Positions 8,943-16,875 of a stretch of 64,000 nt of DNA are shown here, in pieces. The DNA is from Microbacterium sp. BH-3-3-3 (GTDB taxonomy: Bacteria; Actinomycetota; Actinomycetes; Actinomycetales; Microbacteriaceae). Each line of letters begins with the position of its first letter. The stretch's first letter is position 1. The position numbers were made by a program, and so were the translations under genes. The stretch covers positions 1,984,001 to 2,048,000 of the forward strand of contig NZ_CP017674.1 of assembly GCF_001792815.1 (NCBI RefSeq), given 5' to 3'. The notes beneath the pieces were generated by a model, which was given only the letters and a program-made list of their open reading frames with translations, made no database searches and was not told where the DNA came from.

Positions 8943-9809
8943 GTGGCCACCCCCGCACCCGGCGGCGTGTGGAGCCCGAGCGAGCTCGAACTCGCCCGGC
9001 GCTCCACACGGCGTCAGCAGTCGACCAGGTCGGTGCTGATCGCGCTGATCAGCTCGGTCGTGTTCGTCGTCGTCGTCGGCTGGGCGATCCTGTCGAGTCC
9101 CGGCTGGGAAGACGTGCGGCGGAGCTTCTTCAACGTCGACGTCGCGCTGGCGAGCTTTCCGTCGGTGCTCGCGGGGCTGTGGGTCAACATCCAGGTGCTG
9201 ATCGTCGCGGCCATCTCGGTCGCGATCCTCGGCACCACCCTGGCCGTGCTGCGCTCGCTGCGGGGCCCGGTGTTCTTCCCGCTCCGCGCCCTCGCCACGG
9301 TGTACACCGACCTGTTCCGCGGCATCCCGCTGCTGATCGTGCTGTACCTGGTCGGCTTCGGCCTGCCCGCCCTCGGCGTCTTCGGCCGAGTGCCGGTGGT
9401 GCTGTGGGGCACGGTGGCCATCGTGCTGACGTACTCGGCCTACATCGCCGAGGTGCTCCGCGCGGGTATGGAGGCCGTGCACCCCTCGCAGCGCGTCGCC
9501 GCCCGCTCGCTGGGCCTGACCCACGGCCAGACGCTGCGCATCGTCGTCATCCCCCAGGGCGTGCGCAAGGTCGTCCCCGCCCTGATGAACGACTTCGTGT
9601 CGATGCAGAAAGACGTGGGTCTCATCTCGGTTCTGGGAGCGGTGGATGCCGTGCGCGCGGCGCAGATCGCCGCGGCACAGTCGTACAACTTCACGCCCTA
9701 CATCGTGGCGGCGCTGCTGTTCGTGGCCATGGCCCTGCCGATGATCCGCCTCACCGACTACGTCTCGGCGCGACTGGCCCGCCGCGAGCAGATGGGTGGC
9801 GTCGTATGA
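8943..9809 (+). CDS. Polar amino acid-type ABC transporter permease
   Basis: A 288-residue His/Glu/Gln/Arg-type permease with about five membrane helices. The EAA loop reads AGMEAVHPSQRVAARSLGLTHGQT. The motif TDLFRGIPLLIVLYLVGFGLP is characteristic of the TIGR01726 permeases. The chosen GTG follows the binding-protein stop by 5 bases; an open frame extends further upstream but overlaps the lipoprotein gene. Only one permease is present, so it probably works as a homodimer. Confidence 0.92.
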   Translation: MATPAPGGVWSPSELELARRSTRRQQSTRSVLIALISSVVFVVVVGWAILSSPGWEDVRRSFFNVDVALASFPSVLAGLWVNIQVLIVAAISVAILGTTLAVLRSLRGPVFFPLRALATVYTDLFRGIPLLIVLYLVGFGLPALGVFGRVPVVLWGTVAIVLTYSAYIAEVLRAGMEAVHPSQRVAARSLGLTHGQTLRIVVIPQGVRKVVPALMNDFVSMQKDVGLISVLGAVDAVRAAQIAAAQSYNFTPYIVAALLFVAMALPMIRLTDYVSARLARREQMGGVV

Positions 9810-10549
9810 GCGTCCTCGACGTCAAGAACGTGCGCAAGGCCTTCGGTGACCACGTCGTGCTCGACGGCATCGACCTGTCGATCGACCAGCACGAGGTCGT
9901 CGTGCTCATCGGCGCCTCGGGGTCGGGCAAGTCGACCCTGCTGCGCACCATCAACCTCATCGAGCGCGTCGACGACGGCCAGATCTTGCTGAACGGCGAC
10001 GATCTGACCGATCCGACCGTCGATCAGGATGCCGCTCGGGCCCGCATCGGCGTGGTCTTCCAGCACTTCAACCTCTTCCCGCACCTGCGGGTCATCGACA
10101 ACGTCACCCTCGCGGCGCGCAAGGTGCACCGCGCGAGCAAGAGCGAGGCCTACGCGCGCGGGACCGAGCTGCTCGAGCAGTTGGGCTTGGGGGCGAAGGC
10201 CCGCGAGTTCCCCGACCGCCTCTCGGGCGGTCAGCAGCAGCGCGTGGCCATCGTGCGTGCCGTCATGACCGACCCCGAGCTGCTGCTGCTCGACGAGATC
10301 ACCTCGGCGCTCGACCCGCAGCTCGTCGGCGAGGTGCTCGACCTGGTGCGCGTGCTGCGCGATCGCGGGTCGACCATGCTCATGGCAACGCACGAGATGT
10401 CGTTCGCCCGCGAGGTGGCCGACCGCATCGTGTTCATGAAGGGCGGACGGATCGTCGAGCAGGGCACTCCGGCTCAGATCCTCGACACTCCGCAGCACCC
10501 CGACACCATCGCGTTCCTCGAGCGCGAACGTCGCGGCGGGGCGCTCTGA
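9806..10549 (+). CDS. Polar amino acid-type ABC transporter ATP-binding protein
   Basis: A 247-residue ATPase: Walker A GASGSGKST, Q-loop VFQHFNLFPHL, signature LSGGQQQR, Walker B LLLLDEITSALD, H-loop ATHEM. The sequence is GlnQ/HisP-like. ATG 9806 overlaps the permease stop (ATGA). It is the last gene of the cassette, and no clear intrinsic terminator follows before the dnaB leader. Confidence 0.95.
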   Translation: MSVLDVKNVRKAFGDHVVLDGIDLSIDQHEVVVLIGASGSGKSTLLRTINLIERVDDGQILLNGDDLTDPTVDQDAARARIGVVFQHFNLFPHLRVIDNVTLAARKVHRASKSEAYARGTELLEQLGLGAKAREFPDRLSGGQQQRVAIVRAVMTDPELLLLDEITSALDPQLVGEVLDLVRVLRDRGSTMLMATHEMSFAREVADRIVFMKGGRIVEQGTPAQILDTPQHPDTIAFLERERRGGAL

Positions 10550-10727
10550 CGACGATTGCCTCGACCCCGTGCTCGTGGTCATCGGGGCGGTCGGCGTGCC
10601 CGCAGCGGGGCTCCTGTGACGGTTGAGGCGCGGGTTAACACCGGTTGACCTCGGGGTGTCCGAACGACACGCCGAGGGTGGGGAAAAACTTGACACGGAC
10701 CCCGCCCGTCAGTACGAGTCGGCGAAG

Positions 10728-10938
10728 TTATCCCCCGAGTTGTACACATGTGCGTCCCTAGCGGACAACCTTCAACGCAAACTTCACATCGAATTTCCTC
10801 AGGAAACCTGTGGAGAAGGAAAACCCAGATCAGGCGGCACTTGAAGGCCTAAAATCCGATCCATCCACCGGGTTATCCACAGTAGTTGTGCACAGACGTG
10901 ACGGCGTTTCCCGCATCTTCTCCACAGAGTTATCCACA
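10728..10938 (+). promoter_or_regulatory. DnaA-box cluster in the dnaB leader
   Basis: The 586-base gap between the ABC ATPase and dnaB holds no gene. It contains two perfect DnaA boxes TTATCCACA (10873-10881, 10930-10938). One-mismatch boxes are TTGTACACA (10740-10748), TTGTGCACA (10886-10894), TTCTCCACA (10918-10926) and TTCTCCACA on the minus strand (10809-10817). A weaker TTATCCCCC is at 10728. The stretch 10780-10960 is visibly AT-richer than its surroundings. A TTGACA at 10690-10695 with TACGAG 17 bases later may be the promoter. DnaA control of dnaB, or a DnaA-titrating site, is inferred. Confidence 0.7.
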
Positions 10939-11135
10939 GGCACATTTGCGTGGAAGAAGAGGTGCTCTTAACGTGGGGGCAGCCCATCGGGCATCCCCTC
11001 ACCACCCGCTCGTGTCGATGTCGGACGTCCGTGATCTGATGCTTCCGAGGTCGCCGCGACGTCCCGTCCCCGCAGCCGCACGCGCGCACGGGGGAACGCC
11101 GAAACGAAGGGCGCCCGAGATCAGAAGGAGAGCCC

Positions 11136-12503
11136 GTGTCGATCGCTGACATCGCCGAAGAGCGTCTCGGAAAAGCCCCGCGTCCCGAGCGCACTCCGCC
11201 GCACGACACCCTCGCCGAGCAGAGCGCGCTGGGCGGCATGCTGCTGTCGAAAGACGCCGTGGCCGACGTCATCGAAAGCCTGCGCGGCCCCGACTTCTAC
11301 GTGCCGAAGCACGAGCTGATCTTCGAGGCCATCCTCACCCTGTACTCGCACGGCGAGCCCACCGACGTCGTGGCCGTCACCGACGAGTTGATCAAGACCG
11401 GTGAGCTGCAGCGAGCCGGGGGAGCGGACTACCTCCACACCCTCACCTCGATCGTGCCCACCGCGGCGAACGCGGGCTACTACGCCTCGATCGTCGCCGA
11501 GCGCGCGCTGCTGCGTCGCTTGGTCGAGGCCGGCACGCGCATCGTGCAGATGGGCTACGCGGGCGAGGGTGATCCGGTCGATCTCGTCAACAGCGCCCAG
11601 GCCGAGATCTACAACGTCTCGGGCGACGACAGCGCCGACGACTACATTCCCCTGACGATGGCGGTGGATGCCGCGGTCGAAGAGATCGAGGCCGCCCGCG
11701 GTCGCGACGGGTCGATGACCGGCATCCCCACGGGCTTCGCCGGTCTCGACCAGCTGACCAACGGTCTGCACCCGGGCCAGATGATCGTTCTCGCCGCGCG
11801 CCCCGCCATGGGTAAGTCGACGCTCGCGCTCGACTTCGCCCGCGCGGCCGCGATCAAGTCGAACGCGCCGTGCATCTTCTTCTCGCTCGAAATGGGTCGT
11901 TCCGAGATCGCCATGCGCCTTCTCAGCGCCGAGGGTTCGATCCCGCTGCAGAGCATGCGTAAGGGAACGCTCGACTCGCGCGACTGGACCACCGTCGCCT
12001 CCACGCGCGGGCGCATCAACGACGCCCCCCTCTACATCGACGACAGCCCGAACATGACGCTGGTCGAGATCCGGGCGAAGTGCCGCCGCCTCAAGCAGCG
12101 CGAGGGTCTGAAGATGGTCGTCATCGACTACCTGCAGCTGCTCACGAGCGGTAAGCGCGTAGAGTCGCGTCAGCAGGAGGTCAGCGAGTTCTCGCGTGCG
12201 CTGAAGCTGATGGCGAAGGAGCTGCAGGTTCCCGTCATCGCGCTGTCGCAGCTGAACCGTGGCGCCGAGCAGCGCGCCGACAAGAAGCCGGCGCTTTCCG
12301 ACCTGCGTGAGTCGGGCTCGATCGAGCAGGATGCCGACATGGTGGTGCTGCTGCACCGCGAGGCCGCATACGAGAAGGACTCGCCGCGCGCGGGTGAGGC
12401 GGATCTGATCGTGGCGAAGCACCGTAACGGTCCGACGGACACGATCACGGTGGCGTTCCAGGGGCATTATTCGCGGTTCGCGGATATGGCGCCGGGGATG
12501 TAG
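11136..12503 (+). CDS. dnaB: Replicative DNA helicase DnaB
   Basis: DnaB unwinds the chromosome ahead of the replisome. The 455-residue protein has the N-terminal domain (HDTLAEQSALGGMLLSKDAV, about residues 23-150). The RecA-like helicase domain follows: PTGFAGLDQLTNGLHPGQ, Walker A ARPAMGKST, FFSLEMGRSEIAMRLLSAE, Walker B MVVIDYLQLL, and ALSQLNRGAE-LSDLRESGSIEQDADMV. GTG 11136 is preceded by AGAAGGAG. No intein interrupts it, unlike some mycobacterial homologues. It is normally close to rplI; here 6.4 kb intervene. Confidence 0.98.
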   Translation: MSIADIAEERLGKAPRPERTPPHDTLAEQSALGGMLLSKDAVADVIESLRGPDFYVPKHELIFEAILTLYSHGEPTDVVAVTDELIKTGELQRAGGADYLHTLTSIVPTAANAGYYASIVAERALLRRLVEAGTRIVQMGYAGEGDPVDLVNSAQAEIYNVSGDDSADDYIPLTMAVDAAVEEIEAARGRDGSMTGIPTGFAGLDQLTNGLHPGQMIVLAARPAMGKSTLALDFARAAAIKSNAPCIFFSLEMGRSEIAMRLLSAEGSIPLQSMRKGTLDSRDWTTVASTRGRINDAPLYIDDSPNMTLVEIRAKCRRLKQREGLKMVVIDYLQLLTSGKRVESRQQEVSEFSRALKLMAKELQVPVIALSQLNRGAEQRADKKPALSDLRESGSIEQDADMVVLLHREAAYEKDSPRAGEADLIVAKHRNGPTDTITVAFQGHYSRFADMAPGM

Positions 12504-12585
12504 TTCTCTTTTTGTGGATCCCCGCGGAAGACGTCAGATTGCCGCCGTGAATGCCTCGAGGCGACAAGCTCCTGGCGGACGCGGT

Positions 12586-13170
12586 TCACGACCTTCGGCT
12601 GGTCGAGCTCATCTGGTCAGTCGACCTCCACGCCACGCCACGCAACGTGCGGTCGACGTGATCTTCCATCCAACCGTGGTCGAAGGTGCCCCTGCGGAGC
12701 AGCCAGCGATGGAGGACTGGACCGAGCAAGAGTTCCGCCGCCGCATCGGGCTCGGTGACTCCGCCACGTTCGAGGCGTTGGGCGACGGCGGACATCTGGG
12801 GCTCGAGCAATAGGTCGCGGTACTGGCGGGCAAGGTCAGAGTCCGTCTGGATGGCGGCGGTGACTGTGCGCAACAACGGCTCAGTCGCGGGCGAGGTCAG
12901 CTCATGGATTGTCTGCTGCACCAGCAGGAGAAGATCGGACCTCAAGTCGCCGCTATCGGGCACGGCGACAACGCCCTCGGCAGTCTCGCTCCGGGCGAGC
13001 AACGCGTCGAACAGGATCGTCGACGTCGACGGCCAGGTTCGGTAAAGAGTTTGTTTGCCCACGCCCGCGCGGGCGGCGATGCCCTCCATCGTGACCTTTG
13101 CGATTCCGGCATCACCTACGAGAGCAAGAGCCGCCTCATGCACCCGTGCGCGCGTTCGTGTGCTGGCCAT
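12586..13170 (-). CDS. TetR-family transcriptional regulator
   Basis: A 194-residue regulator. The N-terminal HTH runs HEAALALVGDAGIAKVTMEGIAARAGVGKQTLYRTW (about residues 10-45); the C-terminal half is a divergent ligand domain of the TetR_C type with conserved LLVQQ and LLGPVLHRWLL. ATG 13170 is supported by a TATGAT -10 box six bases upstream (leaderless); a longer upstream frame would run through the operator. It is divergent from the SDR gene and almost certainly represses both through the 35-base palindrome between them. Confidence 0.9.
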   Translation of the reverse strand: MASTRTRARVHEAALALVGDAGIAKVTMEGIAARAGVGKQTLYRTWPSTSTILFDALLARSETAEGVVAVPDSGDLRSDLLLLVQQTIHELTSPATEPLLRTVTAAIQTDSDLARQYRDLLLEPQMSAVAQRLERGGVTEPDAAAELLLGPVLHRWLLRRGTFDHGWMEDHVDRTLRGVAWRSTDQMSSTSRRS

Positions 13171-13176
13171 GGTCTG

Positions 13177-13219
13177 ATCATATCCAAAATGGGACGCTGC
13201 GTCTCGTTTTGGATAGAGT
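13177..13219. promoter_or_regulatory. TetR operator with two back-to-back leaderless promoters
   Basis: TATCCAAAA (13181-13189) and TTTTGGATA (13207-13215) are a perfect 9-base inverted repeat, and GACGC-T-GCGTC (13193-13203) is nested on the same centre, 13198. The minus-strand -10 TATGAT (13177-13182) lies 6 bases before the TetR ATG. The plus-strand -10 TAGAGT (13214-13219) lies 6 bases before the SDR ATG. The operator overlaps both -10 boxes and covers both -35 regions. Confidence 0.85.
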
Positions 13220-13225
13220 GACCGG

Positions 13226-13894
13226 ATGAGCACTCGACAGGTCTGGATGATCACCGGAGCCGGCCGCGGGCTCGGCCGCGCCCTTACTCTCGCTGCGCTG
13301 GCGGAGGGGCACACGGTCGTGGCTACCGTGCGCGGCGAACACACCCTCCCCGCTCATGAGCAGTTGCACGTCAGACACCTGGATGTGCGCGACCGGGCGA
13401 TGGCGACGGCTGTCGTCGAGACAGCGGCGTCGGAGCTCGGGCGCCTGGACGTCCTGGTGAACAACGCCGGCTACGGCCTCATCGGAGCGATCGAAGAAGT
13501 GGACGAGAACGAGGCGCGAGATCTCCTCGATACCGACCTTCTCGGGCCGCTCTGGCTGTCGCAAGCTGTGCTTCCGGTCATGCGCCGCCAGGGAGGAGGG
13601 CACATCGTCCAGATATCGACGGTCGGAGCCGCCGGCACTATGCCCACGCTGGGTCTCTACAACGCGGCGAAGTGGGGTCTCGAAGGGTGGAGCGAGGCGA
13701 TGGCGGCCGAAGTCGCCGAGTTCGGTGTCCGCACGACCATCGTCGAGCCCGGAGCTATCGACACCGAATGGGGCGCCGGCAGCATGCATTTTGCGACGCC
13801 CGCTCCTGCCTACGACAAGGTGACCCCGAGCTCGAGTGCGCGGCGGATCGTGCGGATCGACTCGTCGTTGTCGAGCCCTCCGCCGGTCGTGTAA
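13226..13894 (+). CDS. SDR-family oxidoreductase, 3'-truncated by a deletion
   Basis: A classical short-chain dehydrogenase: TGAGRGLG cofactor loop, NNAG (about residue 76), catalytic YNAAK (about 149) and EPGAIDTEW. Homology holds to about FATPAPAYDK (about residue 198). The last ~23 residues are not SDR sequence: they are the antisense of an aldo-keto reductase 5' end (see 13810-13965). The frame therefore ends in foreign DNA at 13894, and the usual 60-80 C-terminal residues are missing. Catalytic residues remain, but substrate-loop elements are lost. It is controlled by the adjacent TetR operator. May be non-functional. Confidence 0.8.
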   Translation: MSTRQVWMITGAGRGLGRALTLAALAEGHTVVATVRGEHTLPAHEQLHVRHLDVRDRAMATAVVETAASELGRLDVLVNNAGYGLIGAIEEVDENEARDLLDTDLLGPLWLSQAVLPVMRRQGGGHIVQISTVGAAGTMPTLGLYNAAKWGLEGWSEAMAAEVAEFGVRTTIVEPGAIDTEWGAGSMHFATPAPAYDKVTPSSSARRIVRIDSSLSSPPPVV

Positions 13895-13965
13895 GTGCCG
13901 GCCATGGTCATCGCGCCGAGGCCGATGCGGGAGACGTCGAGATCTCCGAGGTGTGCGTTCTTCAT
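13810..13965 (-). pseudogene. Aldo-keto reductase 5' remnant
   Basis: Read on the minus strand from ATG 13965, the first 49 residues are an aldo-keto reductase N-terminus: MKNAHLGDLDVSRIGLGAMT, then a Gly-rich turn and DNDESIRTIRRALELGVT. At about 13821 homology stops, precisely where HIDTA should begin, and the frame ends at TAG 13810-13812 within SDR sequence. An AGGGG site precedes the ATG. A deletion fused two convergent genes and removed both 3' ends. The gene diverges from the XRE regulator at 14090, the arrangement usual for this type of AKR. Confidence 0.8.
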
Positions 13966-14036
13966 GGTGTTCCCCTGTCGTGGTGATCGGTTCGAGTCAA
14001 CGCTCCTTTTCCCGAGTTAGCGTGGCCCTGGTTACG

Positions 14037-14051
14037 GGTGCACTGACAGGG
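14037..14051. promoter_or_regulatory. Putative MmyB-regulator operator, site 1
   Basis: GGTGCACTGACAGGG lies 39 bases before the XRE gene at 14090 and 71 bases before the aldo-keto reductase ATG. The same 15-mer, with at most four variable positions across all three sites, recurs in the divergent regions of the other two regulators (15977-15991, minus orientation, and 19921-19935). Confidence 0.6.
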
Positions 14052-14089
14052 ACCCTCTCCCCGCTCGGAATCGGCGTACTTTCGATGAG

Positions 14090-14959
14090 ATGGACACCGC
14101 CGCCGCGATCACCGAGTTCCTCACCACGAGGCGCGCGAAACTGACCCCGGCACACGTCGGCCTTCCGGATTTCGGTGGGCGTCGGCGGGTGCCCGGGCTG
14201 CGCCGGGAAGAAGTCGCACTCATGGCGGGGATGAGCGCGGAGTACTACAAGCGCCTCGAGCGGGGGAACGCGACGGGCGTGTCCGAAGCGGTGATCGATG
14301 GGGTCAGCCGAGCGCTGCAGCTCGACGAGGCGGAGCATGCGCACCTCAACGACTTGATCCGTTCGGCCAACGCCGGCGCTCGACCGCCGCAGCGGCGCAA
14401 CGTGTCTCGCAAGTCGCAGGTCACCGAGGGTTTGCAGCAGACGATCGATGCGATGTCGACGGTGCCCGTCTACGTTCAGAACGGGCGCCTCGACGCTGTC
14501 GCCACCAACCGACTCGGTCGTGCGCTGTTCTCGGAGATGCTCGACGGCGCCCAGCAACCCGCGAATGCTGCCCGTTTCATGTTCCTCGAGTCGCGCGCGC
14601 AAACGTTCTACCGGGAGTGGGAGGCGCAGACCCGCCAGATCGTCGCGGTCCTCCGCGCCGAGGCGGGCCGCTCGCCTTACGACCGGCAGCTCAGTGATCT
14701 CGTCGGGGAGCTCTCCACCCGGAGCGACCTGTTCCGGAAACTCTGGGGTGCCCACGACGTGCGAGAGCATCACACCGGACTCAAATCCGTTCACCACCCC
14801 GTGGTCGGCGACCTCGACCTGACATTCCAGGCCATGGATCTGGCATCCGACCGTGGCCTGCAGATGATCGTCTTCTCTGCCGAACCCGGATCGATCACTC
14901 ACGAGCGGATGCAACTCTTGGCCAACTGGGCCGAAACGCGCACGCCCCTCCCACACTGA
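14090..14959 (+). CDS. XRE-family regulator with MmyB-like ligand domain (1)
   Basis: A 289-residue regulator. The N-terminal HTH reads RRVPGLRREEVALMAGMSAEYYKRLERG (about residues 25-60). A C-terminal MmyB-like PAS-type ligand-binding domain (about 110-275) has the family landmarks AVATNRLGRALF, LDPRA-equivalent LESRAQTFY, LRAEAGRSPYDRQLSDLVGELSTRSDLFRKLWGAHDV and the final LLANWA. ATG 14090 is 7 bases after a TACTTT -10 box (leaderless). It likely controls the divergent aldo-keto reductase, of which only a fragment remains. Confidence 0.9.
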   Translation: MDTAAAITEFLTTRRAKLTPAHVGLPDFGGRRRVPGLRREEVALMAGMSAEYYKRLERGNATGVSEAVIDGVSRALQLDEAEHAHLNDLIRSANAGARPPQRRNVSRKSQVTEGLQQTIDAMSTVPVYVQNGRLDAVATNRLGRALFSEMLDGAQQPANAARFMFLESRAQTFYREWEAQTRQIVAVLRAEAGRSPYDRQLSDLVGELSTRSDLFRKLWGAHDVREHHTGLKSVHHPVVGDLDLTFQAMDLASDRGLQMIVFSAEPGSITHERMQLLANWAETRTPLPH

Positions 14960-14977
14960 TCTCTAGGGCATTCGAAC

Positions 14978-15937
14978 TCAGTCGTGATGCCGCGAGGGGG
15001 TCGTCGGCTTTCCGGTTCTCTTCGCTGAAGCAGGGGACAGCCGTTCGGACGCCGCCGTCGGCGAGCGACGTGGTCTGGTCGACGGTGCGGCATCGTTCGT
15101 CGCTTGCCAGCTGGCGAGCAGCCGGAACCGCTCCTCGCTCTCCGAACCGGTCTGCGGGACGTAGACGAGGAACGTGAGTCCCGGATGCTGGACGAACTGC
15201 ATGTCCTCGTAGCTCAGTTCCAGTGCTCCGACGATGGGGTGGGTGAACTGCTTCTTCCCGGCGCCGTGCTGTCGCACGTCGTGGGCACCCCATCTGACGC
15301 GGAACTCGTCGCTGCGGGTGGAGAGTTCACCGACGAGATCCTGCAGGTCGCGGTCGTAGGGGTCGCGGCCGGCCTCGGTGCGGAGGATGCCGACCGTGAT
15401 GTCTGCCGCCTTCTCCCAGTTCGGGTGGAAGTCGCGGGCGCGAGGGTCGAGGAAGGTGTACCGGGCGAGGTTCCCGTCGCCCGGTGACTCGAAGACCTCT
15501 GTCTGCAGGGCGCGTCCGAGGGCGTTGACGGCGAGGATGTCCATCCGGCCGTTGCGCACCATCGCGGCGCCGCCCGTGATCGCGTCGAGCATCAGTTCGA
15601 TGCCGGAGCGGACGGATGCCGGGGTGCTTCGCGTGCGGCGCGATCTCGGCGGCGTCTGTCCAGCCGCTCGGGCCAGATCGAACAGGTGCTCGCGTTCGGC
15701 GTCGTCGAGCTGCAGGGCCTGCGCGATCGCGTGCAGGACGGATTCGGACGCGCCGGAGATCTGCCCGCGTTCGATCTTGGAGTAGTACTCGATGCTCACG
15801 CCGGCGAGCGTGGCGACCTCGTTGCGGCGCAGGCCCGGCACCCGCCGGTTGCTGCCGCCGGAGATCCCCACGTCGTCTGGGGTGAGTTTCGCGCGACGAG
15901 AGGTGAGGAACTCCCGCACCTCTGCCCTGTTGTCCAT
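14978..15937 (-). CDS. XRE-family regulator with MmyB-like ligand domain (2)
   Basis: A 319-residue paralogue of the 14090 and 20025 genes. HTH: RRVPGLRRNEVATLAGVSIEYYSKIERG. The ligand domain has ILAVNALGRAL, FLDPRARDFHPNW, RTEAGRDPYDRDLQDLVGELSTRSDEFRVRWGAHDVRQHGAG, then LLASW. The last ~35 residues are a basic Ser/Pro-rich tail absent from the others. A TAACGT -10 box lies 7 bases before the ATG (leaderless). It is divergent from the CMD-cupin pair with operator-like site 2 between them, and convergent with the first regulator 18 bases away. Confidence 0.9.
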   Translation of the reverse strand: MDNRAEVREFLTSRRAKLTPDDVGISGGSNRRVPGLRRNEVATLAGVSIEYYSKIERGQISGASESVLHAIAQALQLDDAEREHLFDLARAAGQTPPRSRRTRSTPASVRSGIELMLDAITGGAAMVRNGRMDILAVNALGRALQTEVFESPGDGNLARYTFLDPRARDFHPNWEKAADITVGILRTEAGRDPYDRDLQDLVGELSTRSDEFRVRWGAHDVRQHGAGKKQFTHPIVGALELSYEDMQFVQHPGLTFLVYVPQTGSESEERFRLLASWQATNDAAPSTRPRRSPTAASERLSPASAKRTGKPTTPSRHHD

Positions 15938-15976
15938 GAGTTCGACGTTACGCGCGGGCCCGCGCGCCGTGGGATG

Positions 15977-15991
15977 CCCTGTCAGTACACG
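15977..15991. promoter_or_regulatory. Putative MmyB-regulator operator, site 2
   Basis: CCCTGTCAGTACACG (minus strand: CGTGTACTGACAGGG) lies between the second XRE regulator and the CMD gene. It matches site 1 at 13 of 15 positions. Confidence 0.6.
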
Positions 15992-16058
15992 TCACACCAG
16001 AGACTTCCTCCTCCGCGCGGGAGGCGGTTCAGTGGTGACGTCTGAGAAGGAGGACACC

Positions 16059-16394
16059 ATGACCGAAGAGCAGAACGGATGGACCGGAGGGCAGCGCGCC
16101 TTCGGAGACTTCGCACCGGGCCTCGTCCACTACACCGACAAGGTGCTGTTCGACGAGGTGTGGGAGCGCGGCGACCTCTCCAAACGCGACCGAAGTCTCA
16201 TCACCGTCGCCGCCCTGACCGCCATGGGCAAGACCGATCAGCTGCGGTTCCACCTCGACTATGCCCGCACGAACGGGGTCACCACCGACGAGCTGAAGGA
16301 GGCCATCCTCCATCTCGCGTTCTACACGGGCTGGCCCAATGGCATGGCCGCGATGACCGTGCTGAAAGACATCACCGACGAGAAGGATGACTGA
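16059..16394 (+). CDS. Carboxymuconolactone decarboxylase-family protein
   Basis: A 111-residue protein of the CMD/AhpD-like fold: DFAPGLVHYTDKVLFDEVW, LSKRDRSLITVAALTAMGKTDQLRFHLDYARTNGVT and ILHLAFYTGWPN. The CxxC pair of AhpD peroxidases is absent, so it belongs to the CMD-like (PcaC-type) branch, whose members act on lactones or other small molecules. ATG 16059 is set by GAAGGAGG upstream. It is followed immediately by a cupin, a common pairing in detoxification operons. Confidence 0.88.
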   Translation: MTEEQNGWTGGQRAFGDFAPGLVHYTDKVLFDEVWERGDLSKRDRSLITVAALTAMGKTDQLRFHLDYARTNGVTTDELKEAILHLAFYTGWPNGMAAMTVLKDITDEKDD

Positions 16395-16395
16395 A

Positions 16396-16827
16396 ATGAC
16401 CTTCGACAGCCTGTTTCCGCGCGGCGACGAGAACGACGCCTTCGCGCAGTACTTCATCGGGCAGAGCTACCTCGCCCCGCTCGCGAGTCTCGGAATGAGC
16501 ATCGCGAACGTCACTTTCGAGCCGGGATGCCGCAACAACTGGCACCGCCACAACGCCACCGCCGGTGGGGGGCAGATCCTTCTCGCCACCGCCGGCAGCG
16601 GTTGGTATCAGGCGGAGGGCGAGGAGCCCGTCAGCCTCACCCCCGGCACGGTCATCGAGATTCCCGCGGGCACGAAGCACTGGCACGGCGCCAAGGCCGA
16701 CTCGTGGTTCAGTCACGTCGCCATCGCCGTGCCGGGGGAGAACACCTCGAACGAGCGGCTCGAGCCCGTCGCCGACGAGCACTACGACGCGCTCGGCCTG
16801 GAGCGGGGCGGGGAATGGGCAGGCTGA
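16396..16827 (+). CDS. Cupin-domain protein
   Basis: A 143-residue single-domain cupin: FDSLFPRGDENDAFAQYFIG, cupin motif 1 GCRNNWHRHNA-GGGQILLATAGSG, and motif 2 PGTVIEIPAGTKHWHGAKADSW, giving a metal-binding His set. I prefer ATG 16396 over ATG 16387 because AGAAGGA lies about 8 bases before it, whereas the earlier ATG overlaps that site. It is translated together with the CMD gene and is probably a small-molecule isomerase, dioxygenase or sensor in the same stress response. Confidence 0.85.
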   Translation: MTFDSLFPRGDENDAFAQYFIGQSYLAPLASLGMSIANVTFEPGCRNNWHRHNATAGGGQILLATAGSGWYQAEGEEPVSLTPGTVIEIPAGTKHWHGAKADSWFSHVAIAVPGENTSNERLEPVADEHYDALGLERGGEWAG

Positions 16828-16875
16828 GGGCGAGATCGTCTGAAAGCAGCACCCCGCTCGCGGCGGAGGTGTCCA

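Noticed and set aside
10728..10938. Chromosomal origin oriC
   Set aside because: dnaA and dnaN are not next to it; I report only a DnaA-box cluster.
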